A DNA stretch of 64,000 nucleotides from Symsagittifera roscoffensis (GCF_963678635.1 NC_087062.1:90993845-91057844); one strand, 5' to 3'; shown: positions 41,937 through 53,346, counted from the stretch's first letter. Notes: a model not told the origin generated them from the letters alone. Numbers and translations are program-made.

Positions 41937-44900
41937 AAAATAGTACAAAGACAAATGCTAACAGGATTTTTGCAGTAGCTGTAGAGCATTTTTATGTCAT
42001 TATCATCACAAATTAAGAGTGTATCATCTGCAAGTTTTACCATTTTGCAAGATTTAATTAAACTTATTGTTCAAGTCATTTATGTATAGGTTGAAAATTA
42101 GAAATTCCAAAATTGTACATTAAGGTATGCCTTGGTGAAATGAGATTCAATTGGATTCAGTTTTATTATTAACTTTTCTGTTGTCTATTGTTTATAAAGC
42201 TATGAATCATTTCAATTGCTGATTCAGAGAATCCCAAATCAATCAGTTTGTTCTTTAAAAGTTCGTGGTTGATAGAATCGAAAGCTTTTGATAAATAAAA
42301 TACAGACACGGCAACAAATTTGTTTTTGTCCATTGATTTGCGGAAGAACTAAATGCAATAAAAGATGGCGTTCATCGTTGAATTTGAGGTTCTAAGACCA
42401 AATTGGGTGTTGCTGAGCAGATTATAAGATATTAAGTATTCATTGATTTGTTTGTGCAGTAGTTTCTCAAAATTTTCGAGAGTGCACCTTTTATGGAGAT
42501 TGGTCTATAGTTCTCTGCTATTTCTGGGTCATATTTGTTGGATATTGGGGTAACAATGGCTGTTTTTAGTCTAGTGGGGAAAAAAGTACTTAAGAAATTC
42601 ATTTATAATAAAAGTAAGGTGTGGATATATTTCATTGCACCCAGCTTTCAGAGCCCAGGCTGGAAGATCAGAAGTCCGGGTGTTTTAATTGCGTTTAAAT
42701 TTGTTATTTTTTTTGTACATTCACTTTTTGTACAAACCGGAAACAAAAGTTTGGTTTGCGTTTCTTTTTGGTCATGTGTTTCTGATGGTTGAATCAGCTA
42801 CGTTTTTTTTTCCTCAAAAAGATATTCGAGTCTACAAAACTTGTAATTCAAAAAACTTATCATTTTGAAGTTGTTTGTTTTTGCTTCACCAAATGAATTT
42901 TTTATTCGTGCGATTTTTTTTGCTAATTTTCTTGAGTTTCTTGTGTCGTTCATTATATTGTATTTCTGTCGCTCAGTTGTTTTAGGATTAAATATTTCAA
43001 ATGAAACTATCGTCTTTTAGATTGACTTCTGGTTTGCTATTACGAATACAGACTGTTTTGAGTGGTGTGCATCTTTTCAGGCAGCTTTCTATATTGGAAT
43101 TTAAAACGTTGAACAATTTTTCTGGGTTAATTTGCCTGCAGAAAGACTGCCAATTAAGGCTTGTTAGGGCAGTTTTAAATTCTTATTCTGAATATTTCGA
43201 TCTATCTTAGATTGTGCACTTAAATGGCACAGTTTAATCAACTAACTTTAATTCAAATATCAAAATTGTAGCTAAGTGATCAGTTAACATTGGTGGAGTG
43301 AAAATTATAACTCTTTTCTCCAATTTGGTTGAGTTCAAACCTGTGATATTAAAATTACTCAAGGTTTTTGAATGAGTTGGTGCTGATTTATTGACAAGTT
43401 CTAAGTAACAGGGCGTTGAAATTGTATCTAAGGATACATTTTCTTCAGTGTTTTTAAATAGTTAGGATTGTAGTCGCCCGATAAAACAATATTTGAATAA
43501 AAAGATTGTCCAAAGTCAACTGATAGATCAATTTCATCGACAATTTGTCTTTTTAAAATTTGTTTGGATTACAGGAAATAATTAATAGTGTTGATCTTTC
43601 AGTTTTGTTCTTTGGTGTTTTAAAGTTTACCAAATCGAAAGGAGACACAATGACCACTTTCTAGTCTCCATAAGTTGTTATCATTAGAGTCATGTCTCAG
43701 AGACCCATAAATTGTGTTTAATCCACATGTATTTACTAATTTTTTTAGACGTAATCTTTTTTGCTTAAACTCCTACAGTTCAGGTGTAGAGTTTTTATGT
43801 TGTTTTTGTAATCATTTAGTCTTTTCGATTTGTCAATAAGTTGTTCAATTGGACCTGGATTTATATTGATGTCGCCTCAGCGTAAAAGTAAAATGGACAA
43901 TTAAATTAATAATACGAAAATTTTTTACATTAGTAAGAACAAAATTACAAATAACAAAGATAAAGGTAAAAGGAGAGGCACTATAGTGATGTTATTAGTG
44001 CGCCTGAGAGGCATCCAATTTGACCTAAAGGAAAAAATAATTGGCAACCCACAGAATCTTATTTCTTTTTTTCGAATTTGTTCAATTCTCGAAAAACGAC
44101 TTTTCTGTTGCAATCAATGAACATAAGCACAAGGAAGCTACTTAAGAGGTTATTTGTTAACATTGACAATGATGAAAACTCCAAAAACAAAAATACCAGA
44201 CATTTATCAAATTTTTGAAAAAACAAGCTTTAGCGATAACAACTCTGCATAAAATTATATGAGGGGCTTGGAAGCATAGCAAGGTTACTGAAAGTACTGC
44301 GTGACTGTTGATAAGGATGGACCCGACATACAGAATTTTTTGCTTCTGATTGTTGAATTTTTGTACTTTTTCTGGGCGGGGTAGATCATTAGAATATTGG
44401 CATATGAAAAATCTGAGGCAGTTGCGTAAAAAGGTGACACTGTGCTCGTCATTTAAGTGAATTTTGTCCCAATAGAGAAAGCTCCAGTTATTGATGCTTT
44501 TTATCATTGTATTTAACTTCAGCACTTGATAACCAGATTTAGAGCCGTATGTACAATTGACATTTTCATTATACAAGTCCACGTTTTTGTTCGCCTCTTT
44601 GTTATCAAAAACTGGTGGTATTTTGCATATTACCACTATTTCAGGTGTGAGTTTTTGCACTAATAACTCAGTCAATTCTCAAACTTTGATTGAATTATTA
44701 GGTCAAAAACCTTCCGCTATTTTGTTCGACTATGATTTTTATCGTCTCTCTCGTTAGTCGCAAGTCTGTCTTATATCAGCAAAAATTGTTGTCTTGTGTT
44801 AACGAAAATCGTTTTTATGAAATTCGCGGTTTCAGTTTTCCCAAAAAAAAAATCGTTACGTGTCATGCACGCCTAATTCGAAATTTAAAAATTATTTTGT

Positions 44901-45961
44901 CATTCGAAAATAACTCCTTCGAATACGTTCAATTGAACGATTAAGACCACTAACCATTTAAAACAGCAAATACTCCCATTGAACTGTTCCGAAAAAAAAG
45001 TCGTTTAAAACACTCCGGGTTGTAACCATTGTGTACCTACAATCGTTACCGATTGATTCCTGAGAATCAATAGGGGGTTTGGAAGGATTTTGCTACTCTT
45101 CCTGGCCGACAAGAAGATAGCTCTCCGTCCGGATTCAGGAATCCAGAAGGGTGTCGGGGAAAGACTCTGAACTGATTCTTAACACATTCTAGCTTCCCGG
45201 ATCATCTTGAGTTGAATTTGAATTAACACCAGATTCAATTTCAGATAATGAGAAGCTAAGAGTTGAGACCCAGCCATAAACTCACAATGTTTTTTGTAAC
45301 TAAGGTGATTTGCGCGGTTTGGCCGATAGTCTTCAAGTTTTAACGACTTTGTCGACCCAATGTTAATGGATCGCGCATTGGAATGGCTTCGCTAGAGACG
45401 TTTAAAAACATGTGAAGCTGTGTTTAGATGCTAGCCAGTCGTTCAATTCCAAAGCTGTGTTTTCCGTCGGTATGTGCTTCCGCGCGAATGTTACAGTAGG
45501 TTGGACTCACAATTGACTTTTTTCCCGCAATGTGAAAAAATTTTGGTTTGTTTGACTTGATAAAATATTTGACTAACAGATTTATTTGTTGTTTTTTCTT
45601 TCTGTTGTTTTGATGGTGAAATAATTGATGAAAGCGATCAAGCATTGATACTTGTTTTTTTTTCTCAATTTGTTGGGTTAAGGAATGGTGGGAGATGGTC
45701 TAGTCTACTAGCCTTTCTTGTTACTAAGACGATATTATTACCATGACTGTCTCGGGCAATGAATCGAATTCATTAAAGGGTTGCATAGTCGGTGCTGAGC
45801 TATCAGGTTCAAATGCCGTTGATTTGTGGAAGATTGATTAGAAGTATTTTGAGAATAAATTACATTGAGTTGCAGGATCGCTTGCAATTTGAGTTTCCTA
45901 AAGAACTGACGCTGGAATCAGTGTTAGTTTGAAATTTTGATAGTATTTTAAAAACAATCTG
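41937..45961 (-). mobile_element. Element E copy 3, with endonuclease deletion
   Basis: Near-identical to copy 2, including LADD (42043-41861). It lacks about 123 bases of the endonuclease: GTTTACCAA at 43632 continues directly with ATCGAAAGGAGAC, whereas copy 2 has 38756-38878 in between. This removes the FRCDRS...GGGVMI segment. ORF1 is the best preserved of the tandem copies (44675-44157). Confidence 0.7.
44157..44675 (-). pseudogene. Element E ORF1, SGNH-hydrolase-like C-terminal half
   Basis: The 172-codon minus frame starts MTELLVQKLTPEIVVICKIP, then NVDLYNENVNCTYG, YQVLKLNTMIKSINNWSFLY, WDKIHLNDEHSVTFLRNCLR, and a basic tail LPRPEKVQKFNNQKQK. VVICKIPP, the Asn-rich middle and the DKIH (DxxH) box with following L-x-x-x-G/S-x-x-x-L match blocks IV and V of SGNH esterase domains seen in CR1/L2-type ORF1 proteins. 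The Asp and His of the DxxH box are both present, unlike in the X array. The GDS box is not identified; upstream sequence is broken by stops. Residues after the basic tail are probably readthrough. Confidence 0.6.
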
Positions 45962-46698
45962 TTGACCTGGTGTCCGCCAGCTTTTTGGGAATGCTTCATT
46001 TCTTTTTTGATATTTATTTTTAAAATCTATTTCTCTACAATCCATGTTACAATCTATTCTTTTTCTTGTTTTGCCTTTTTTGTACCCTGTTTAGTGCATG
46101 TCCGTGCCGAAGTAGAGACCAAAGTGGCTACCCAAGTGGAGCAGAAAACTGGTAATAGGAACCTCTAGTTCTAATTACTTCAGCCTCAAAGATGTCGGAG
46201 CCACGGTTCACTCGGACAGAGGTGCAAAGCTAGCCAATCTTGCCGCTTTTGTCTCGCGCTACCCCTCGCAGCAAATTGAGCTGTGTTACTATAGTAGCCG
46301 GTTTTAAAGATAAATCATCTATGGTTTCAGACTTTGCTAGTGATTGGAGATTTTTAATGAATTTGAGAATTCATAAATTTAACCCAAAGGTGCTTATTAT
46401 CTTCAAAAACATCTGCAATCAATCATTTCATAGACAGAAAGTTTGGTGCTCAAAAATTTTTTTGCTTCGCCTTAATAATACATTTTACCACTCAAAAATT
46501 CGAATTATTTCACCAATCTAAACGTTAATTTTAGTGCTAAAAAGTTTTGCAAAGGTGGTGTTCATTTTTTTTTCATGATAATAATTTTAATGCTCGCTCA
46601 GCTTACTTGTATATATTCACCATAAATTTTTCCTCCTCGCTGCCAAATTATGGCCGATCAGACGCACTGCCATATTTGCAAACGCCCCTCCGAAAATA
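45962..46698 (+). pseudogene. Element R head, unit 4
   Basis: Acceptor at 46094, SGNH exon with VAGFKDKSSMVSDFASDWRF (the block III Asn-Asp has become Lys-Asp) and KFNPKVLIIFKNICNQSFH, then MADQTHCHICKRP (ATG at 46650). Cut at about 46698, the same point as in the other units. Confidence 0.6.
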
Positions 46699-46852
46699 GT
46701 ACAAATACAAATTCTAACAGGATTTTTGCAGTAACTGTAGAGCATTTTTATGTCATTATCATCAAAAATTAAGAGTGTATCATCTGCAAGTTGTACCATT
46801 TTGCAAGATTTAATTAAACTTATTGTTCAAGTGATTTATTTGTCCAGAATCA

Positions 46853-46972
46853 AGTGTCCAGAAATTATGAGTGGTCACAAGCCGTTTGTGATCCGTTAGA
46901 AAACAATGATCTAGTAAAAGCTGAGATGGAACAAACTCTGATAAATAGATATATCAAAACTGACTATAGGTA
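46853..46972 (+). repeat. Element R thumb fragment inside element E
   Basis: These 120 bases equal the end of the R fragments at 58385-58490 and 59649-59755 (NYEWSQAVCDPLENNDL, then YIKTDYR and stop). Right junction is at CTATAGGTAGAAAATTAG, left junction at TTTGTCCAGAA. Element E sequence continues on both sides. Confidence 0.8.
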
Positions 46973-48056
46973 GAAAATTAGAAATTCCAAAATTGTACCT
47001 TAAGGTATGCCTTGTTGAAGTGAGATTCATTTGGATTCAGTTTTATTATTAACTTTTCTGTTGTCTATTGTTTATAAAGCTATGAGTCATTTCAATTGCT
47101 GATTCAGAGAATCCCAAATCAATCAGTTTGTTCTTTAAATGTTCGTGGTTGATAGAATCGAAAGCTTTTGATAAATAAAATACAGACACGGCAACAAATT
47201 TGTTTTCGTCCATCGATTTGCGGAAGAACTAAATGCAATAAAAGATGGCGTCCATCGTTGAATTTGAGGTTCTAAGACCAAATTGGGTGTTGCTAAGCAG
47301 ATTATAAGTTAATAAGTATTCATTGATTTGTTTGCGCAGTAGTTTCTCAAAATTTTCGAGGGTGCATCTTTTATGGAGATTGGTCTATAGTTCTCTGCTA
47401 TTTCTGGGTCATATTTGTTGGATATTGGGGTAACAATGGCTGTTTTTAGTCTAGCTGGGAAAAAATGTACTTAAGAAATTCATTTATAATAAAAGTAAGG
47501 TGTGGATATATTTCATTGCACCCAGCTTTCAGAGCCCACGCTGGAAGATCAGAAGGTCCGGGTATTTTATTTGCGTTTAAATTTGTTATTTTTTTGTACA
47601 TTCCCTTTTTGTACAAACCGGAAACAAAAAATTAGTTTACGTTTCTCTTTGGTCATGTGTTTCTGATGGTTGAATCAGCTACGTTTTTTTTTGTTCCTCA
47701 AAAAAAATATTCGAGTCTACAAAACTTGTTATTCAAAAAACTTATCATTTTGAAGTTGTTTGTTTTTGCTTCACCAAATGATTTTTTTATTCGTGCAATT
47801 TTTTTTTGCGAAAGTTCTTTCTTGAGTTTCTTGTGTCGTTCATTATATTGTATTTCTGTCGCTCAGTTGTTTTAGGATTAAATATTTCAGATGAAACTAT
47901 CGTCTTTCAGATTGACTTTTGGTTTGCTATTACGAATGTAGACTGTTTTGAGTGGTGTGCATCTTTTTAGGCAGCTTACTATATTGGAATTTAAAACGTT
48001 GAACAATTTTTCAGGGTTAATTTGCCTGCAGAAAGACTGCCAATTAAGGCTGGTTA

Positions 48057-49500
48057 GGGCAGTTTTAATTTCCTATTCTGAATATTTCGATCTATCTTAG
48101 ATTGTGCACTTAAATGGCATAGTTTAATCAACTAACTTTAATTCAAATATCAAAATTGTAGCTAAGTGATCAGTTAACATTGGTGGAGTGAAAATTATAA
48201 CTCTGTTCTCCAATTTGGTTGAGTTCAAACCTGTGATATTAAAATTAGTCAGTGTTTTTGAATGAGTTGGTTTTGATTTATTGACAATTTCTAAAAAACA
48301 GGGCGTTGAAATTGTATTTAAGGATACTTTTTCTTCAGTGTTTTTAAATAGTTAGGATTGTAGTCGCCCAATAAAACAATATTTGAATAAAACGATTGTC
48401 CGAAGTCAACTGATAGATCAATTTCATTGACAATTTCTATTTTTTTTAAAATTTGTTTGGATTACAGGAAATAATTAATAGTGTTGATCTTTCAGTTTTG
48501 TTCTTTAGTGTTTTAAAGTCTACCAAGATGCTCTAAAACTTTTGATGAAATAAGTTTAAAACTGTGCGTAGTTTAGGGTGTAAAAATTTAGAAATGAGTA
48601 TCATGACGCCCCCTCCTTTTTTTTGCTTGCGACTGCTGATCTATATACCAAAACTTTAAAAATTGTTTTTAATATCAAAATATGGTGGGGGAAGACCCGA
48701 GACATGCATAAACGTGCGTTTCAGGGCCTGAAACGCACGTTTATGCATGTCTCAGGTCTTCTCCCACCATATTTTGATAATAAAACCAAAAATTTTATAA
48801 AGGATTTTTATTATCAAAATATGGTGGGGGAAGACCTGAGACATGCATAAACGTGCGTTTATGCATGTTTCTTGTGTCGTTCTTTTAAGGGGCAGTTTTA
48901 ACTTCTTATTCTGAAGTTTTAATTTCTTATTCTATATATTTCGATCTATCTTAGATTGTGCACTTAAATGGCACAGTTTAATCAACTAACTTTAATTCAA
49001 ATATCAAAATTGTAGCTAAGTGATCAGTTAACATTGGTGGAGTGAAAAATATAACTCTGTTCTCCAATTTGGTTGAGTTCAAACCTGTGATATTAAAATT
49101 AGTCAGTGTTTTTGAATGAGTTGGTGTTGATTTATTGACAACTTCAAAGTAACAGGGCGTTGAAATTGTATCTAAGGATACATTTTCTTCAGTGTTTTTA
49201 AATAGTTAGGATTGTAGTCGCCCAATAAAACAATATTTGAAAAAAAAGATTGTCCGAAGTCAACTGATAGATCAATTTCATCGACAATTTCAGTTTTTTT
49301 TTAAATTTTTTTGGATTACAGGAAATAATTAATAGTGTTGATCTTTCAGTTTTGTTCTTTGGTGTTTTAAAGTTTACCAAGATGCTTTAAAACTTTTGAT
49401 GAATTAAATTTAAAACTGTGCGTAGTTTAGGGTGTAAAAATTTAGAAATGAGTATCATGACGCCCCCTCCTTTTTTTTTGCTTGCGACTGCTGATCTATC
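48057..49500. repeat. Direct duplication of element E endonuclease segment
   Basis: GGGCAGTTTTAA...TATTTCGATCTATCTTAGATTG at about 48057 restarts at about 48891. Both runs go through AACATTGGTGGAGTG, CCAATTTGGTTGAG and ACGCCCCCTCC. The first run stops at GCGACTGCTGATCTAT (48645), immediately before the palindrome. The second continues past the same point (49484 onward). The period is about 835 bases. Confidence 0.85.
48645..48870. repeat. Nested palindrome with three arms
   Basis: Arm 1 (about 48673-48725) and its reverse complement arm 2 (48727 to about 48779) are centred at 48726 in TTTCAGGGCCTGAAA, a near-perfect inverted repeat of about 107 bases. Arm 3 (about 48811-48855) repeats arm 1 and is inverted relative to arm 2, with a 31-base spacer. 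Arm 3 then turns into its own short palindrome, ACATGCATAAACG/CGTTTATGCATGT, at 48841-48868. Arms differ at about two bases (ACCCGAG/ACCTGAG; GGGGG/GGGAG). The 75-codon frame 48623-48850 is translated repeat. Confidence 0.9.
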
Positions 49501-49626
49501 ACATCGAAAGGAGACAAAATGACCACTTTCTAGTCTCCATAAATTGTTATCATTAGAGTCATTAAACCATGTCTCAGAGAACCCATAAATTGTGTTTAAT
49601 CTGCATGATTTTACTAGTTTTTTCAT
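49387..49626 (-). pseudogene. Element E APE-like endonuclease, central part
   Basis: The minus frame reads LNTIYGFSETWFNDSNDNNL, WRLESGHFVSFRCDRSAVAS and KKKGGGVMILISKFLHPKLR. SETWFND matches the Glu-containing (S)ETWL block, FRCDR matches the conserved (Y/F)RxDR, and GGGVxI matches the GGG(V/T) block of LINE APE endonucleases. Further 3' pieces in shifted frames are LLGDYNPN (near 49215) and a TDH-type box (near 49020). Disrupted by frameshifts, so inactive. Confidence 0.75.
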
Positions 49627-50104
49627 ACTTAACCTTTTTTGCTTAAACTTCTACAGTTCAGGTGTAGAGTTTTTATGTTGTTTTTGTAGTTATTTAGTCT
49701 TTTCGATTTTTTAATAAGTTGTTCAATTGGACCTGGATTTAGATTGATGTCGCCTCAGCGTAAAAGTAAAATGGACAATAAAAATATTAATACAAAAATT
49801 TTCAACATTAGTAAGAATAAAATTACGAAAAACAAAGATAAAGGTAAAAGGAGAGGCACTATAGTGATGTTATTAGTGCTCTTGAGAAGCATCCAATTTG
49901 ACCTAAAGGAAAAAATAATTGGCAACCCATAGAATTTTATTTCTTTTTTCGAATTTGTTCATTTCTCGAAAAACGATTTTTCTGTTGCAATCAATGAACA
50001 TAAGCACAAAGAAGCTACTTAAGAGGTTATTTGTTAACATTGACAAGGATGAAAACTCCAAAAACAAAAATACCAGACATTTATCAAATTTTTTAAAACA
50101 AGCT

Positions 50105-50551
50105 TTAGCGATAACAACTCTGCATTAAATTATATGAGGGGCTTGGAAGCATACCAAGGTTATTGAAAGTACTGCGTGACTGTTGATAAGGATGGATCCG
50201 ACTTACAGAATTTTTTTGCTTCTGATTGTTGAAGTTTTGTACTTTTTCTGGGCGGGGTAGATCTTTAGAATATTGGCATATGAAAAATCTGAGGCAGTTG
50301 CGTAAAAAGGGGACACCGTGCTCGTCATTTAAGTGAATTTTGTCCCAATAGAGAAAGCTCCAGTTATTGATGTTTTGTATCATTGTATTTAGTTTCAGCA
50401 CTTGATAACCAGATTTAGAGCCGTATGTACCATTGACATTTTCATTAAACAAGTCCACGTTTTTGTTCGCCTCTTTGTTATCCAAAATTGGTGGTATTTT
50501 GCAAATTACCACTATTTCAGGTGTGAGTTTTTGCACTAATAACTCAGTCAT
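50105..50551 (-). pseudogene. Element E ORF1 SGNH block, copy 4
   Basis: 148-codon minus frame with MTELLVQKLTPEIVVICKIP, a NENVNGTYGSKSGYQ stretch, the YWDKIHLNDEHGVPFL box and RPEKVQNFNNQKQK. Same architecture as 44157-44675. DxxH is intact. Sequence after the basic tail differs because of a frameshift. Confidence 0.6.
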
Positions 50552-52089
50552 TTCCTCAAACTTTGATTGAATTATTAGGTCAAAAACCTTCCGCTATTAT
50601 GTTTGACTATGATTTTTGTCGTCTCGCTCGTTAGTCGCAAATTTGTCTTATATCAGCGAAATTTGTTGTCTTGTGTTAACGAAAATTGTTGTTATGAAAT
50701 TCGCGGTTTCAGTTTTCGCAAAAAAGAAAATCGTTACGTGTCATGCACGCCTAATTCGATATTTAAAAATTATTTTGTCACTCAAAAATAACTCCTTCGA
50801 ATACGTTCAATTGAACGGTTAAGACCACTAACCATTTAAAACAGCAAATACTCCCATTGAACTGTTCCGAATAAAAAGTCGTTTAAAACACTCCGGGTTG
50901 TAACCATTGTGTACCTACAATCGTTACCAATTGATTCCTGAGAATCAATAGGAGTTTGGAAGGATTTTGCTACTCTTCCTGGCCGACAAGAAGATAGCTC
51001 TCCGTCCCGATTTAGGAATCCAGAAGGGTGTCGGGGAAAGACTCTGAACTGATTCTTAACACATTCTAGCTTCCCGGATCATCTTGAGTTGAATTTGAAT
51101 TAACACCAGATTCAATTTCAGATAATGAGAAGCTAAGAGTTGAGACCCAGCCATAAACTCACAATGTTTTTTGTAACTAAGGTGATTTGCGCGGTTTGGC
51201 CGATAGTCTTCAAGTTTTAACGACTTTGTCGACCCAATGTTAATGGATCGCGCATTGGAATGGCTTCGCTAGAGACGTTTAAAAACATGTGAAGCTGTGT
51301 TTAGATGCTAGCCAGTCGTTCTATACCAAAGCTGTGTTTTCCGTCGGTATGTGCTTCCGCGCGAATGTTACAGTAGGTTGGACTCACAATTGATTTTTTT
51401 CCCGCAGTGTGAAAAAATTTTGGTTTGTTTGACTTGATAAAATATTTGACTAACAGATTTATTTGTTGCTTTTTCTTTCTGTTGTTCTGATGATGAAATA
51501 ATTGACGAAAGCGATCAAGCATTGATACTTGTTTTTTTTCTCAATTTATTGGGTAAAGGAATGGTGGAAGATGGTCTAGTTTACTAGCCTTTCTCGTTAC
51601 TAAGACGATAATATTACCATGACTGTCTCGGGCAATGAATCGAATTCATTAAAGGGTTGCAGAGTCGGTGCTGAGCTATCAGGTTCAATTGTTGTTGATT
51701 TGTTGAAGACTGATTAGAAGTATTTTGAGAATAAATTACATTGAGTTGCAGGATCGCTTGCAATTTCGGTTTCGTAATGAACTGACGCTGCAATCAGTGT
51801 TGCTTTGAAATTTTGATAGTATTTAAAAAAAATCTGTTGACCTGGTGTCCGCCAGCTTTTTGGGCTTTTGTCTGTTTAACCTTTGTCCGCTTTTTTACCT
51901 TTTCACGGAAACTTAGCCTAATTGTTGTAATACACTTAATAAATAGTTTCATGTGATATGATACGCTCATAATGGTACGCTCGTAGGAAGAAGGACCCGG
52001 ACGGGATTTTAGAGACAATTTCGTCAAACTGCGATACTCCTTCTCTATCCAGACATCCGCACCGGAACCTCCACCCGTGAAAAACCAGG

Positions 52090-52201
52090 TTGTAATCGCT
52101 TTTCATTTATTTTTTTTTATTTGTTTTTGAAATCTATTTCATTACAATCCATTTTACAATCTATTCTTTCTCTTGTTTTACCTCTTTTGTACTCTGTTTA
52201 G
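52090..52201 (+). other. Predicted 112-nt intron in element R copy A
   Basis: Donor CCAG|GTTGTA at 52089/52090, long pyrimidine-rich tract, acceptor CTGTTTAG at 52194-52201. Removing it joins exon codons ending PPPVKNQ directly in frame to CMSVPK, leading into the SGNH domain (RKLKIGTSSSKY, VTIVAGFND). Without splicing the frame does not reach that domain. Copy B has the same layout (55591-55701). Confidence 0.6.
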
Positions 52202-52600
52202 TGCATGTCCGTGCCGAAGTAGAGGCCGAAGTGGCTACCCAAGTGGAGCAGGAAACTGAAAATAGGAACCTCTAGTTCTAAGTACTGCAGCCTCAAAGAT
52301 GTCGGAGCCACGGTTCAGTCGTACAGAGGTGCAAAGCTAGCCAACCTCGCCACTTTTGTCTCGCGCTACCAGAAACTGAGCTGTGTTACTATAGTAGCCG
52401 GTTTTAATGATGAATCATCAACGGTTTCAGACTTTGCTAATGATTGGAGATTTTTAATAATTTTGAGAACTCCTAAGTTTAAACATCTGCAAACAATCAT
52501 TTCATAGACAGAAAATTTGGTGCTCTAAAAATTCTTTGCTTTGCCTGAATAATACATTTTACCACTCAAGAATCCGAATTCTTTCACCAATCTAAACGTT
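52202..52600 (+). pseudogene. Element R ORF1, SGNH-hydrolase-like, copy A
   Basis: One frame from the acceptor: RPKWLPKWSRKL, IGTSSSKYCSLKDVGATVQS, YRGAKLANLATF, LSCVTIVAGFNDESSTVSDF and NDWRFL. GTS near the start fits a block I (GDS-like) position, YRGA block II and GFND block III of SGNH hydrolases. One in-frame TAG follows CMSVPK. The later part (KFNPKVLIIPK, seen in other copies) is deleted here. Asp/His of block V not identified. Confidence 0.55.
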
Positions 52601-52729
52601 ATTTTTAGTGCTAAAATGTTTTGTAAATATGGTGTTCATTTTTTTCACGATAATAAAATTTTCAGTTTATTTCTCGCTCAGCTCACTTGTATATATTCAC
52701 CATAAACTTTTCATCCTCGCTGCCAAATT

Positions 52730-53346
52730 ATGGCCGATCAAACGCACTGCCATATTTGCAAACGCCACCTCTAAAAAGGAGGCATATGGTGTGTCATTTG
52801 CAAAGCTTAAATCCATTTCTCATTTAGCGGGCTACAAAGCAGCAAAGTTTATTACGATGGGTTCTCCTGCATACAATGCACCCCCGAGAACTTTGCAAAA
52901 GGGTCCAATTTCGCCAACATACCAATAAGCACAGCCTCCATCACAACTCAAAAAGAAACATCACCAGCAACACCCGAAACAAACGTACTGCCCAACGCAA
53001 CACAATCTAATCCATCGCCCTCAGCAATCACTACAGTCCCCTTTGACCCCTGGAAACTTATCGACCAAGAACTTGGAATTAAAATAAATGACATATATAA
53101 AAATGTCGTTAACTGGAAACCGCGCATCATAGTTCTAAGCAAGAACACGCCTGGTTTCCAATTCATAGAATCACTGAACCAGCAGATGTTGTCATTGGTA
53201 GAAAAAACACCAAACTCTATCGTCGCAATAAAAATAACAATGGTTCTCCCACAAAAAAAAATCAGAAAGAAACGGATCAAACTCCAAAACTCTGAGCCGC
53301 CGCATAATTCTATGGAAGCAAGGCCCACTAGACGAACTTTTCACTG
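52730..53346 (+). pseudogene. Element R ORF2 N-terminus with PHD-like zinc finger, copy A
   Basis: From ATG 52730 one frame gives MADQTHCHICKRHL, then (after TAA) KGGIWCVICKA, (TAA) IHFSFSGLQSSKVYYDG and FSCIQCTPENFAKG. The cysteine spacing CxxC...WCxxC...H...SGL...CxxC is that of PHD-like fingers found at the start of several LINE ORF2 proteins; the Cys expected after the His is Phe. It continues through ETSPATPETNVLPN and FDPWKLIDQELGIKINDIYK to a shifted end at 53346. The in-frame stops make it a pseudogene. Confidence 0.6.

Larger units (their letters stand above)
46699..51835 (-). mobile_element. Element E copy 4, with internal duplication and R insert
   Basis: Minus-strand copy with FADD-type box in 46799-46617 (QLADDTLLIFDDND), an R fragment inserted at about 46853-46972, and RT fingers near 47430. 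The endonuclease region is present twice (about 48060-48645 and 48890-49626) on either side of a palindrome. ORF1 SGNH frame 50551-50105 reads SFLYWDKIHLNDEHGVPFLR. Spacer 50820-51835. The second EN copy retains the best endonuclease start (49626-49387). Confidence 0.65.

Noticed and set aside
51487-51510. CTGATGATGAAATAATTGACGAAA, resembling the hammerhead ribozyme core CUGAUGA...GAAA expected in some Penelope-like elements
   Set aside because: The bases between the two core boxes do not form a stem II, no matching stem I/III with a cleavage GTC is evident, and the other spacer copies have CTAATGA or TTTGATGG at the same place.
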